Assembly: GCA_020687485.1 (NCBI GenBank)
Contig: JAJEQR010000038.1
Coordinates: 1 to 34,827, forward strand
Source of the DNA: Hominifimenecus microfluidus
Lineage (GTDB): Bacteria > Bacillota > Clostridia > Lachnospirales > Lachnospiraceae
Length of the DNA stretch: 34,827 nucleotides
Reading direction: 5' to 3'
Part shown: one piece after another, positions 8,241 to 15,129 of the stretch
Layout of the letters: each line of letters starts with the position of its first letter
Numbering within the stretch: the stretch's first letter is position 1
The notes under the pieces: generated by a model
Told to the model about the DNA's origin: nothing
Database searches by the model: none
Seen by the model: the letters and a program-made list of their open reading frames with translations, nothing else
Translations under genes and position numbers: made by a program

Positions 8241-8490
8241 GACCTCACCTCCGAAAATTTTTTGAATTTCTTTCAAAAACAGTTCCGATTTACACCCCGG
8301 ATTTCTCCTATTAGTGAGAGGGTAATCTGATAAGCGGTTATTTAGGTTACTTTTTCAACCCGTATCAAGAGAAAGGAGGACGCAAGTTGCGGTAGCTTTA
8401 TGAAACATGACACAAGATGCCACCGACTTACATCAGTCGGAACCACCATTAGTATATCAAACGAACATGAATTTTTCAAGGAGGAACGCT
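8241..8490. promoter_or_regulatory. Divergent control region between the leftward operon and tnpW-recombinase
   Basis: This 250-bp non-coding gap has several related GGTAATC / GGTTATT / GGTTACT words at about 8321-8356, possibly operator sites. A small perfect hairpin (CCGACT-6 nt-AGTCGG, 8423-8440) lies 50 bp before the tnpW start. AAAGGAGG at 8372-8379 lies before a possible short leader reading frame beginning ATG at 8407, which is in frame with tnpW. I see no strong canonical promoter. Confidence 0.4.
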
Positions 8491-8700
8491 ATGGATAAAA
8501 ACAAACAGGCACAGTATATGATAAGACGTATTGGCGGCACCACCTACAAGGTGAGAGTCGCTTTCAGTGAAAGTGGGAAAGAGACAATGGAGGATAAAAT
8601 TTTACGAATGATACGCAACGAAGTAGTTACAAACGACGGAACTTGTGATATAATTGGTGTACCACAAATGAGCCGTCAGTCTGAAAGGAGCGCATCATGA
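8491..8700 (+). CDS. tnpW: Transposon-encoded protein TnpW
   Basis: This 69-residue protein starts at the ATG at 8491, 6 bp after AAGGAGG. An in-frame ATG at 8407 would add 28 residues and cannot be excluded, since other TnpW proteins have a variable N-terminal tail. The conserved core is IRRIGGTTYKVRVAFSE followed by METMEDKILRMIRNE-like helix residues. It matches the second TnpW in the window (34410-34607: VIKQGKTNYKVKVFFD...EDRLKRII). The function of TnpW is not well defined. Its stop overlaps the recombinase ATG (ATGA at 8697), so the two are co-translated. In the outer element tnpW and recombinase become neighbours only after circularisation. Confidence 0.8.
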   Translation: MDKNKQAQYMIRRIGGTTYKVRVAFSESGKETMEDKILRMIRNEVVTNDGTCDIIGVPQMSRQSERSAS

Positions 8701-10745
8701 GCATCATTCAGACTGAGGACAAGATCACCGCCTTATACGAACGACTTTCCCGTGACGATGACCAGATTGGGGATAGCAACTCCATTGTGAATCAAAAGAA
8801 ATACTTGGAGGGCTATTGCGCACAGCAGGGGTACACAAACTTTGCCCATTACACGGACGACGGATTCTCAGGCGGCACATTTGAAAGACCGGCATGGAAA
8901 AAGCTGGTGGCAGACATTGAAGCTGGCAAGGTGGCTCGTGTGATCGTAAAGGATATGTCCCGAATCGGACGTGACTACTTGCAGACCGGCTTTTACACGG
9001 AGGTTATGTTCCGTCAGCATGGCATTCATTTTATTGCCATCGCCAACAGCGTGGACAGCAACGACCAGAACAGCAATGAATTTGCTCCGTTCCTCAACAT
9101 CATGAACGAGTGGTACTTGCGTGATCTGAGCCGCAAGCAGAAAACCGCTATCCGTGTGAAGGGGGAATCAGGCAAGCCTACCACCAACAGTGCCATCTAC
9201 GGCTATAAGAAAGACCCGAACGACAAGCACCATTGGTTGATTGACGAGGAGGCCGCCGCCGTTGTGCGGCGCATCTTCCGTCTGACCATCGAGGGAAAAG
9301 GCCCCTATGACATTGCCAGAATCCTTTTTGAAGATAAGGTAGAAGCTCCGGCGGTCTATTTTGCAAGGAAAGGCATTGGCGTTTGGAAAAGTAAGACCGA
9401 GTTCGCATATCCTTATAACTGGAGCGGCTATATTGTGGGGCAGATATTGTCTAAGCCTGAGTATATGGGGCATACGGTCAATTTCCGTTCCCACAAGCTG
9501 TCATATAAGGACAAGACCTCTATTCCTAATCCCAAGGAGGACTGGCTGATCTTCGAGAACACCCATGAGGCCATTATCGAGCCGGAAACATGGGAGCTTG
9601 CTCAGCAACTGCGGAAAACGCCACGGCGTATTGATACCATAGGCGAAGCCAATCCCCTGACCGGGCTTTTATACTGTGCGGACTGCGGCGCAAAGATGTA
9701 TAATCATCGTTCCAGAGGCGGTACAGAAGGCACTCCGTATCCGTCGGATTTCTTTGACTGCTCCTCTTATACACTGGCACATCAGAAGCATGGAAAGGAC
9801 TGCTGCGGGCACTATATTACCACTAAGTCGCTGCGTATCCTTATTTTAGAGACAATCCGCACTGTCAGCCAGCTTGCCATAGCAGATCGGGAAAAATTCA
9901 CCGAGAAGATACGAGCCGCTTCACAGGTCAGGCAGGTGGAGGCGGCCAAAGATGCCAAACGAAAGCTGAACAAAGACCGTAAGCGCCACAGTGAGCTGGA
10001 TACGATCATTAAAAAGCTCTATGAATCCTTTGCCGTAGGCCGAATTTCTGAGGAACGCTTTGACAGCCTGCTTGCTGAGTACGAAGTCGAACAGAAAAAC
10101 CTTTCCGCACAGATTGCAGAAACGGAGGAAAGCCTGACGAGCTATGAGGAAGATACTGCCCGTGTAGAGCAGTTCCTTGCTTTGGCAGAAAAGTACACCG
10201 ATTTCTCCGAGCTGACTACACCGATGATCAATGAATTTATTGATAAAATCATCGTTCATGCCCCGGAGCGCATCGACGGGGACAGAACGCAGGAGGTAGA
10301 AATCTTCCTGAAATTCATCGGAAAGTTTGAACTTCCTGCCCCGGAGCTGACAGCAGAGGAAATCAAGCGGCAGGAGCAGCTACGCCAGCATCGCATCAAA
10401 AGCCGGGAGCGCTATCAGTTGATTAAGGCCGGGAAGCACACCGTTGGGCAGCCTTTTCAGCTAACCTGTAAGTGCTGCGGTCAGGGATTTGAATCCAAAA
10501 GCTCGGCTGCTATGTTCTGCGGACCGAATTGCCGGGCGAAGTTCTACCGGCAGGAAGCGGCAGAAAACAGGCGGCGTGACTGCACTTGTGAAAACTGCGG
10601 TAAGACCTTTTCCACCACAAGAAGCAATGTCAAGTATTGCAGTGATGAGTGCCGATATGAGGGGCATATCAAAGGCCAGCGGGTTCGCAATGCAGCGAAC
10701 AGGAAGGAAAAACTGGCAGCGGAGACAGTTACCTCTCCGGCTTAA
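8697..10745 (+). CDS. Large serine recombinase of the nested element
   Basis: This 682-residue protein has, in order: a resolvase catalytic domain with nucleophile Ser18 in TALYERLSRDDD and the Arg-bearing DMSRIGRDYLQ motif; a Recombinase DNA-binding domain (about 165-290); a zinc ribbon (CADCGAKM...DCSS...CCGHY, about 328-375); a coiled coil at about 410-490; and a DUF4368-like C-terminal region. The last 90 residues carry two further zinc knuckles (CKCCGQGF...FCGPNCRAKFY and CENCGKTF...YCSDECRY), an extension the outer recombinase lacks. Such enzymes integrate and excise circles at short cores without host factors. It is the only intact recombinase in the window and so the likely driver of the nested element, despite lying 4 kb inside the left end. 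A terminator follows. Confidence 0.92.
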   Translation: MSIIQTEDKITALYERLSRDDDQIGDSNSIVNQKKYLEGYCAQQGYTNFAHYTDDGFSGGTFERPAWKKLVADIEAGKVARVIVKDMSRIGRDYLQTGFYTEVMFRQHGIHFIAIANSVDSNDQNSNEFAPFLNIMNEWYLRDLSRKQKTAIRVKGESGKPTTNSAIYGYKKDPNDKHHWLIDEEAAAVVRRIFRLTIEGKGPYDIARILFEDKVEAPAVYFARKGIGVWKSKTEFAYPYNWSGYIVGQILSKPEYMGHTVNFRSHKLSYKDKTSIPNPKEDWLIFENTHEAIIEPETWELAQQLRKTPRRIDTIGEANPLTGLLYCADCGAKMYNHRSRGGTEGTPYPSDFFDCSSYTLAHQKHGKDCCGHYITTKSLRILILETIRTVSQLAIADREKFTEKIRAASQVRQVEAAKDAKRKLNKDRKRHSELDTIIKKLYESFAVGRISEERFDSLLAEYEVEQKNLSAQIAETEESLTSYEEDTARVEQFLALAEKYTDFSELTTPMINEFIDKIIVHAPERIDGDRTQEVEIFLKFIGKFELPAPELTAEEIKRQEQLRQHRIKSRERYQLIKAGKHTVGQPFQLTCKCCGQGFESKSSAAMFCGPNCRAKFYRQEAAENRRRDCTCENCGKTFSTTRSNVKYCSDECRYEGHIKGQRVRNAANRKEKLAAETVTSPA

Positions 10746-10774
10746 TATTTCCAATAAAACAATAAATTTTGAGG

Positions 10775-10810
10775 AAGCGGTTTGCCTTATATCAGGGCAA
10801 GCCGCTTTTT
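10775..10810 (+). terminator. Rho-independent terminator after the recombinase
   Basis: AAGCGGTTTGCC pairs with GGCAAGCCGCTT around a 9-nt loop (one G-T pair), then a T run. It ends 18 bp before the next start, so it may act as an attenuator for the primase operon. Confidence 0.85.
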
Positions 10811-10828
10811 CTACGCAAAGGAGGACAC

Positions 10829-11464
10829 ATGAATTTATTCGAAACCGTAAAAAACAACGTCAGCCTGCGGGAAGCGGCACAGGCGTATGGCCTTGAGGTC
10901 AACCGGCACGGCAAGGCGCTCTGCCCCTTTCACAATGACAGACACCCCAGCTTGTATGTGGCAAACGACCATTATTATTGCTTTACCTGCGGAGAGCATG
11001 GAGATGTCATTGACTTCACTGCAAGGTTGTTTGATCTCAAGCCCTACGACGCAGCCATGAAGCTGGTGATAGACTTTCATCTTGACCCGGACAAGCCGCC
11101 CAGCGCAGCGGCACTCAATGCAAAGCGTATCCGAACAGAAGCACAGAAGCTCAAAGAAAACGAGCGTCTGTGCTTTTCTGTTTTATCGGACTATTACCGT
11201 TGCTTGGAGGAATGGAAAGCATACTATGCGCCGCAAACGCCGGATGAGCCAGTCCATGATTTATTCGTGGAAGCCTGCCACAAGCTCAGTCAGATTGAAT
11301 ATGAACTGAACATTCTCACCTTTGGTGACAGCTATGAGCGTCGGGAAATTGTACAGGACTGGATGACGGATGGTGAAATCATAGCACTAAAGGAGCGTCT
11401 GGAACAACTGCGAAAGGAGGAAACCTATGGACGAATTGAATACCCCAATGGTTATGCCGCCTGA
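10829..11464 (+). CDS. CHC2 zinc-finger primase-like protein
   Basis: The ATG at 10829 follows AAAGGAGG and is preferred over 10769, which precedes the terminator stem. The 211-residue product has a DnaG-type CHC2 zinc-binding domain at about residues 10-80: CPFHNDRHPSLYV then YYCFTCGEHGDVIDF, with the Cys-His-Cys-Cys ligands intact. The remaining 130 residues are helical and lack a recognisable TOPRIM catalytic domain, so it is a stand-alone template-recognition module. It overlaps the helicase gene by 38 bp. Pairing of CHC2 protein and helicase supports replication of the excised circle. It is similar in order and sequence to the outer element protein at 32232-32870 (NLFETVKNNV versus NVFEVVKENV). 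Confidence 0.88.
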   Translation: MNLFETVKNNVSLREAAQAYGLEVNRHGKALCPFHNDRHPSLYVANDHYYCFTCGEHGDVIDFTARLFDLKPYDAAMKLVIDFHLDPDKPPSAAALNAKRIRTEAQKLKENERLCFSVLSDYYRCLEEWKAYYAPQTPDEPVHDLFVEACHKLSQIEYELNILTFGDSYERREIVQDWMTDGEIIALKERLEQLRKEETYGRIEYPNGYAA

Positions 11465-12752
11465 AGAAAGCATTCCCGATTGGTATGATGGAAAACGCAT
11501 CAACGAAGTGCTGTTTTGTCAGCAGTTCTTAAAAAAGCATCCCATGAAATGTGTCAGAGGAAGGCTGTTCACAGTGGATGGACTGATTGAGGACGAGGCG
11601 CAAATCGGCAATCTCATTCTGGAGGAGATCTCCGGCTGTCTGACCTCCGGGCTTTCCAAGGTGGTGGCAAATCTGCTGGCCAGTATCAAGCTGCAAGCCT
11701 ATTCGCCGCCCCTGCCCATCGAGACTGACCGTATCCATGTGGCAAACGGGACACTCTTTCTGGATGGGCGTTTCACCGAGGACAAAAGCTATTGCAACAA
11801 CCGTCTGAGTGTGGCCTATCTCCCCGATGCACCGCCGCCTGTGCGCTGGCTGCAATTTTTATCCGAGCTGCTTGTCCCGGAGGACATTCCCACCTTGCAG
11901 GAGTATATGGGCTACTGCCTATTGCCTACCACAAAGGGGCAGAAAATGCTCCTGATGATTGGTAAGGGCGGCGAAGGAAAGAGTCGAATCGGACTTGTAA
12001 TGCGCTCCATGCTGGGAGATAACATGAATACCACCAGCATCCAGAAGGTAGAGAACAACCGTTTCAGCCGTGCAGACCTGGAAAACAAGCTGCTGATGGT
12101 GGATGACGATATGGATATGAGTGCCCTGCCCAAGACCAACTATATCAAATCCATCGTGACCTCAGAGTGCAAGATGGATATGGAACGCAAGGGTGTTCAA
12201 AGCTATCAGAGCCAGCTTTATGTCCGCTTTCTTTGCTTCGGCAACGGCGCTTTAACCGCTTTGCACGACAAGTCAGACGGCTTCTTCCGCAGGCAGATCG
12301 TGTTGACCACCAAGGACAGGCCAGCAGGACGAGCCGATGATCCATTTCTGGTGGATAAGCTGACACAGGAGCGTGAGGGCATCTTTTTGTGGTGTCTGGA
12401 GGGTCTGCGGCGGTTGATTGGGAACGAGTATCAGTTCACCATCAGCGATAGAGCCAAAGAAAATATGGAGACAGTAAAGCGCAGCAGCAACAATGTGATC
12501 GAGTTTTTGCAATCCGAGGGCTATATCCGCTTTAAGGCCGACAGCGAAGCCAGCTCCAAGGCTATCTATGAAGCCTATCTCCGCTGGTGCGAGGACAACG
12601 CACAAAAGCCTATGTCAGCAAATCGTATCAGCTCAGAGCTGGCCCAGAATGAACGGCTTTATAATGTGGAGGCTACCAACAATGTGTACGCAGCCGGAAA
12701 GCGGGTGCGTGGATTTATCGGAGTGGAGGCGATGAACTTGCTTCCTTATTAA
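11427..12752 (+). CDS. Phage/plasmid primase P4-type superfamily 3 helicase
   Basis: This 441-residue protein starts at the ATG at 11427, with AAAGGAGG 6 bp upstream. The N-terminal D5_N-like region is followed by an SF3 helicase/ATPase core with Walker A GKGGEGKS at about residue 180 and Walker B-like LLMVDDDMDM at about 225. Further SF3 motifs are SIVTSECKMDMERKG and FLCFGNGAL. The C-terminus is a helical DNA-binding region (FLQSEGYIRFKADSEASSKAIYEAYLRWCEDN). The family unwinds origins for phage P4-like and plasmid replication. It lies directly upstream of a repeat-rich segment that could be the origin. The catalytic primase half found in full P4 alpha proteins is missing; the CHC2 partner may compensate. 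Confidence 0.87.
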   Translation: MDELNTPMVMPPEESIPDWYDGKRINEVLFCQQFLKKHPMKCVRGRLFTVDGLIEDEAQIGNLILEEISGCLTSGLSKVVANLLASIKLQAYSPPLPIETDRIHVANGTLFLDGRFTEDKSYCNNRLSVAYLPDAPPPVRWLQFLSELLVPEDIPTLQEYMGYCLLPTTKGQKMLLMIGKGGEGKSRIGLVMRSMLGDNMNTTSIQKVENNRFSRADLENKLLMVDDDMDMSALPKTNYIKSIVTSECKMDMERKGVQSYQSQLYVRFLCFGNGALTALHDKSDGFFRRQIVLTTKDRPAGRADDPFLVDKLTQEREGIFLWCLEGLRRLIGNEYQFTISDRAKENMETVKRSSNNVIEFLQSEGYIRFKADSEASSKAIYEAYLRWCEDNAQKPMSANRISSELAQNERLYNVEATNNVYAAGKRVRGFIGVEAMNLLPY

Positions 12753-13035
12753 ATATGAGAACTGGACTTCAAAACTGCCGTACATGCCGTACACGATGTA
12801 CGGCAGTTCTCAACTCCGTTTTCAAAAAGCTATTTTACCGCAAAATCAGCGTTCTTTATGTGCAATGTGCTGCGATTACCGCATTTTCTTGCGGTATAAA
12901 CAGCGATTTGACAAAGCAAACGCAAAATCCAAAGACCAATCGGTGTACAGCGGCGTACAGCACTGGCGTTTACCGTACAGAGCCGTACACAAACAATCTA
13001 TTTTCAAGGCCGCACAGCGGCAGAAAGGACAAACT
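12753..13035. repeat. CGTACA repeat region: candidate parC centromere and/or replication origin
   Basis: A perfect 13-bp inverted repeat AACTGCCGTACAT (12773-12785) pairs with 12796-12808; its loop holds another CCGTACAC. Further copies sit as two pairs, each with exact 10-bp spacing: CGGTGTACAG/CGGCGTACAG (12941-12960) and CCGTACAG/CCGTACAC (12973-12980, 12983-12990). Between them is a smaller inverted repeat ACCGCA-TGCGGT (about 12877-12897). The region lies between the helicase and parM. Helically phased repeats upstream of parM are what a ParR-binding centromere looks like, and repeats beside a helicase gene are what an iteron origin looks like. Both readings are inference. Confidence 0.65.
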
Positions 13036-13965
13036 ATGAACTATATGAACAATAACCCTATAATCATCGGCATCGACCACGGCTATGGGAATATCAAGAC
13101 TGCACATTGCTGCTTTCCTACGGGCGTGATCATCTCTGACAAGGAGCCGACCTTCAAAAGCAATCTGCTTGTCTACAACGGCAGCTATTACACCGTGGGC
13201 GAAGGTCACAAGGAGTTTATCTCTGACAAAATGACAGACGGTGACTACTATATTCTGACCCTTGCTGCCATTGCAAGAGAGCTGAATATCCGCAAGCAGA
13301 CCTCTGCCCGTGTGCATTTGGCGGCGGGGCTCCCTCTTACTTGGGTCAGCGAACAGAAGGATAGCTTCAAGGCGTACCTGTTGCAGAATGAAATGGCGGA
13401 TTTCATTTTCCGTGGTGTCAGCTATCATGTGGAGTTTGCCGGAGCGGACATCTTCCCGCAGGGCTTCTCCGCTGTGGCGGACAGACTGCGGGGATTCAAG
13501 GGCATCAATATGCTTTGCGACATTGGCAACGGAACGATGAATGTCATGTATATCAACGAGCGCCGTCCGCTATCTCAGAAGTGCTTCACGGAGAAGTACG
13601 GGACAAACCAGTGCATGATTGCTGTCCGGGAAAATCTCATGCGGCAGTTTGGCGCATCGGTAGATGATACGATTCTGGAGCGTGTGATTCGCTTTGGGAC
13701 GGCAGACATCAGCGAACGCTACCTAACTGCTATCCAGAACACAGCGAGGGATTACACCGCAGGCATCTTCCGCAGACTGCGTGAGCATGAGTATGACCCG
13801 GAACTGATGAGGCTCTATGTTGTCGGCGGTGGAAGCTGCATGGTGAAGAATTTCGGAGAATATGATGCCAGCCGGGTGATGATCAATGATGACATCTGCG
13901 CCACAGCCAAGGGCTATGAGCTGCTGTCTGCACAGAAAATGCAAAAGAAAGGCGATCTTGTATGA
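13036..13965 (+). CDS. parM: ParM-type actin-like plasmid segregation protein
   Basis: The ATG at 13036 follows GAAAGGA. The longer frame from 12784 runs through the repeat region and is rejected. The 309-residue product has actin-fold nucleotide motifs: phosphate-1 IIGIDHGYGNIKT at about residue 10, phosphate-2 MLCDIGNGTMNVMYI at about 160, and adenosine motif LYVVGGGSCMVKNFG at about 260. ParM filaments push plasmid copies apart when capped by ParR bound to parC. The gene overlaps the following small gene (ATGA at 13962) and is preceded by phased CGTACA repeats, giving a parC-parM-parR order. Its presence argues that the excised element persists as a replicating circle. Confidence 0.85.
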   Translation: MNYMNNNPIIIGIDHGYGNIKTAHCCFPTGVIISDKEPTFKSNLLVYNGSYYTVGEGHKEFISDKMTDGDYYILTLAAIARELNIRKQTSARVHLAAGLPLTWVSEQKDSFKAYLLQNEMADFIFRGVSYHVEFAGADIFPQGFSAVADRLRGFKGINMLCDIGNGTMNVMYINERRPLSQKCFTEKYGTNQCMIAVRENLMRQFGASVDDTILERVIRFGTADISERYLTAIQNTARDYTAGIFRRLREHEYDPELMRLYVVGGGSCMVKNFGEYDASRVMINDDICATAKGYELLSAQKMQKKGDLV

Positions 13966-14336
13966 AGCAAATCTACACAACAACACTTCGGCTGAATCTG
14001 GAGAACGAAGCAGACCGCAGGGCGTGGGAGCATTTGCAGAGCCTTGACAGGCGAGAATATCGTTCAGTCAGCAAGGCAGTCGTTTCGGCGGTCAACGCTT
14101 ACTTTGACCGTAGCAAGCAGCTTGCCGATGATCCCTATCTGGAAACACGGGAGAAGGAGGACGCTTTCCTCAGCCGGATCGAGGATACCATCTCACGCAG
14201 CTTGCAGAGCTGTACGCCGGTAAGCCTTGGCGGTATCCTACAGCTTATGCAGAGCGCACAGCCTGCCGCTGCTCTTGTTTCGGAGGAAACCGAGGAGGAC
14301 ATTTCAGCTGCGCTGGATTTTGCAGACGGCTTTTGA
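13962..14336 (+). CDS. ParR-like partition adaptor (putative)
   Basis: This 124-residue protein overlaps parM by 4 bp. The N-terminal 45 residues (TTTLRLNLENEADRRAWEHLQSLDRREYRSVSKAVVSAVNAYF) look like a ribbon-helix-helix DNA-binding unit: a short strand followed by two helices with a SVSKAVVSAVNAY helix. The middle is acidic and helical, and the C-terminus (EEDISAALDFADGF) is acidic with hydrophobic spacing. This is the size, layout and position of ParR in type II partition systems. No direct family hit can be claimed by eye. It probably binds the CGTACA repeats and autoregulates the pair. Confidence 0.65.
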   Translation: MKQIYTTTLRLNLENEADRRAWEHLQSLDRREYRSVSKAVVSAVNAYFDRSKQLADDPYLETREKEDAFLSRIEDTISRSLQSCTPVSLGGILQLMQSAQPAAALVSEETEEDISAALDFADGF

Positions 14337-14440
14337 AATTACTTTTCTTGATTTTACTACTATGTTGGTGGCAATACAATCCGTCTTTGCTACCAAATTG
14401 GCAATTCTCAGAATGAGGAAAACAATTTACCATCAGTTCT

Positions 14441-14482
14441 GCAGGGAGTTGGTATCTGTGTGATACCAGTTCCCTGCTTTTT
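14441..14482 (+). terminator. Strong terminator after the partition genes
   Basis: GCAGGGAGTTGGTATC pairs with GATACCAGTTCCCTGC (one G-T pair) around 5 nt, followed by TTTTT. It ends the partition operon. Confidence 0.88.
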
Positions 14483-14521
14483 ACTATCACGAAGCCGCCC
14501 AGCGGCAGAAAGGAGCCAGAT

Positions 14522-14728
14522 ATGGCAAATAAAAAGATCATGACCAAGGAAGAATTGCAGGCCAAGCACCGATTGGAGGAGGCACAAATGCGGGATCGGG
14601 CGAAAGAGCGAAAGGCCCGTACCAGACGCTTGATTCAGGAGGGCGCTGTTTTGGAGAAAGTATTTCCAGAGGCTCAGCAAATGGAGCTTGAAAAATTAGA
14701 GGACTTGTTATATGAGAAGCTACACTAA
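14522..14728 (+). CDS. DUF3847-like small protein next to the relaxase
   Basis: This 68-residue highly charged helical protein starts at the ATG at 14522, with AAAGGAG upstream. The sequence MTKEELQAKHRLEEAQMRDRAKERKARTRRLIQEGAVLE resembles DUF3847 proteins encoded upstream of MobA/MobL relaxases in clostridial elements. The central Arg/Lys-rich helix could bind DNA, so it may be a relaxosome accessory factor acting at the oriT directly downstream. That role is inference from position. Confidence 0.6.
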   Translation: MANKKIMTKEELQAKHRLEEAQMRDRAKERKARTRRLIQEGAVLEKVFPEAQQMELEKLEDLLYEKLH

Positions 14729-14735
14729 TCTGCGA

Positions 14736-14774
14736 GGGGCGTTCCGGGCAACCGGGGCGTCCCTTCCTTTTTTA
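14736..14774 (+). terminator. Terminator between the DUF3847-like gene and oriT
   Basis: GGGGCG and CCGG pair with CCGG and CGTCCC across a short loop, then TTCCTTTTTT. It insulates oriT from upstream transcription. Confidence 0.65.
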
Positions 14775-14776
14775 TC

Positions 14777-14822
14777 CCGAAGGGCGCACTTACTCACCAC
14801 CTGCGAAGCAGGCGGTGGTATC
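14777..14822 (-). other. oriT: oriT of the nested element with IncQ/MobQ-type nic site
   Basis: On the minus strand the sequence reads TAAGTGCGCCCT (14792 down to 14781), identical to the conserved nic core of RSF1010-type (IncQ/MobQ) origins, where the relaxase cuts between TAAGTGCG and CCCT. Immediately upstream on that strand is an imperfect inverted repeat (CCTGC-GAA-GCAGG core with ACCA/TGGT arms and a 3-nt bulge, 14796-14819), exactly as in RSF1010. A MobA/MobL (MobQ) relaxase gene begins 340 bp away. By known polarity the cut would be between 14785 and 14784 on the minus strand. Confidence 0.85.
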
Positions 14823-15129
14823 CCTTCCGTTGGTCGGGCTCGTGCGCTCTTCACGAACTGTCCATCGGACACTTCTCCAGAGAGGGCAGGAAATGCCGCA
14901 AGTCAGCATTCCCTGTGCAGTCGGCGCTTCTGCTGATGCAGAGATTGCTGCTTGTCGCACCAATCCGGCAGATACTCTGCCCGCCTCCTGCCTGCGAAAA
15001 CCTGCCACCGGCAGCTTTATCGCAGATATGGGCAGCAATGCAGCCCATTTTCTCTTTGCAAAGAGAAACAGAAACCAAGGGGTGGCGTTTTACCACCCCC
15101 TCACAAAATACGAATCGAGGTGAACGCAA
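14823..15129. other. oriT-to-relaxase leader with two hairpins
   Basis: No convincing gene is seen. It contains a perfect 20-bp palindrome TTTCTCTTTGCAAAGAGAAA at 15049-15068 and a hairpin GGGGTGG-7 nt-CCACCCC at 15079-15099, 24 bp before the relaxase ribosome site. These could control relaxase expression. Confidence 0.5.

Noticed and set aside
12784-13965. Longer ParM reading frame starting at 12784
   Set aside because: It would translate the CGTACA repeat region; the ATG at 13036 has a good ribosome site and begins with the actin-fold motif.
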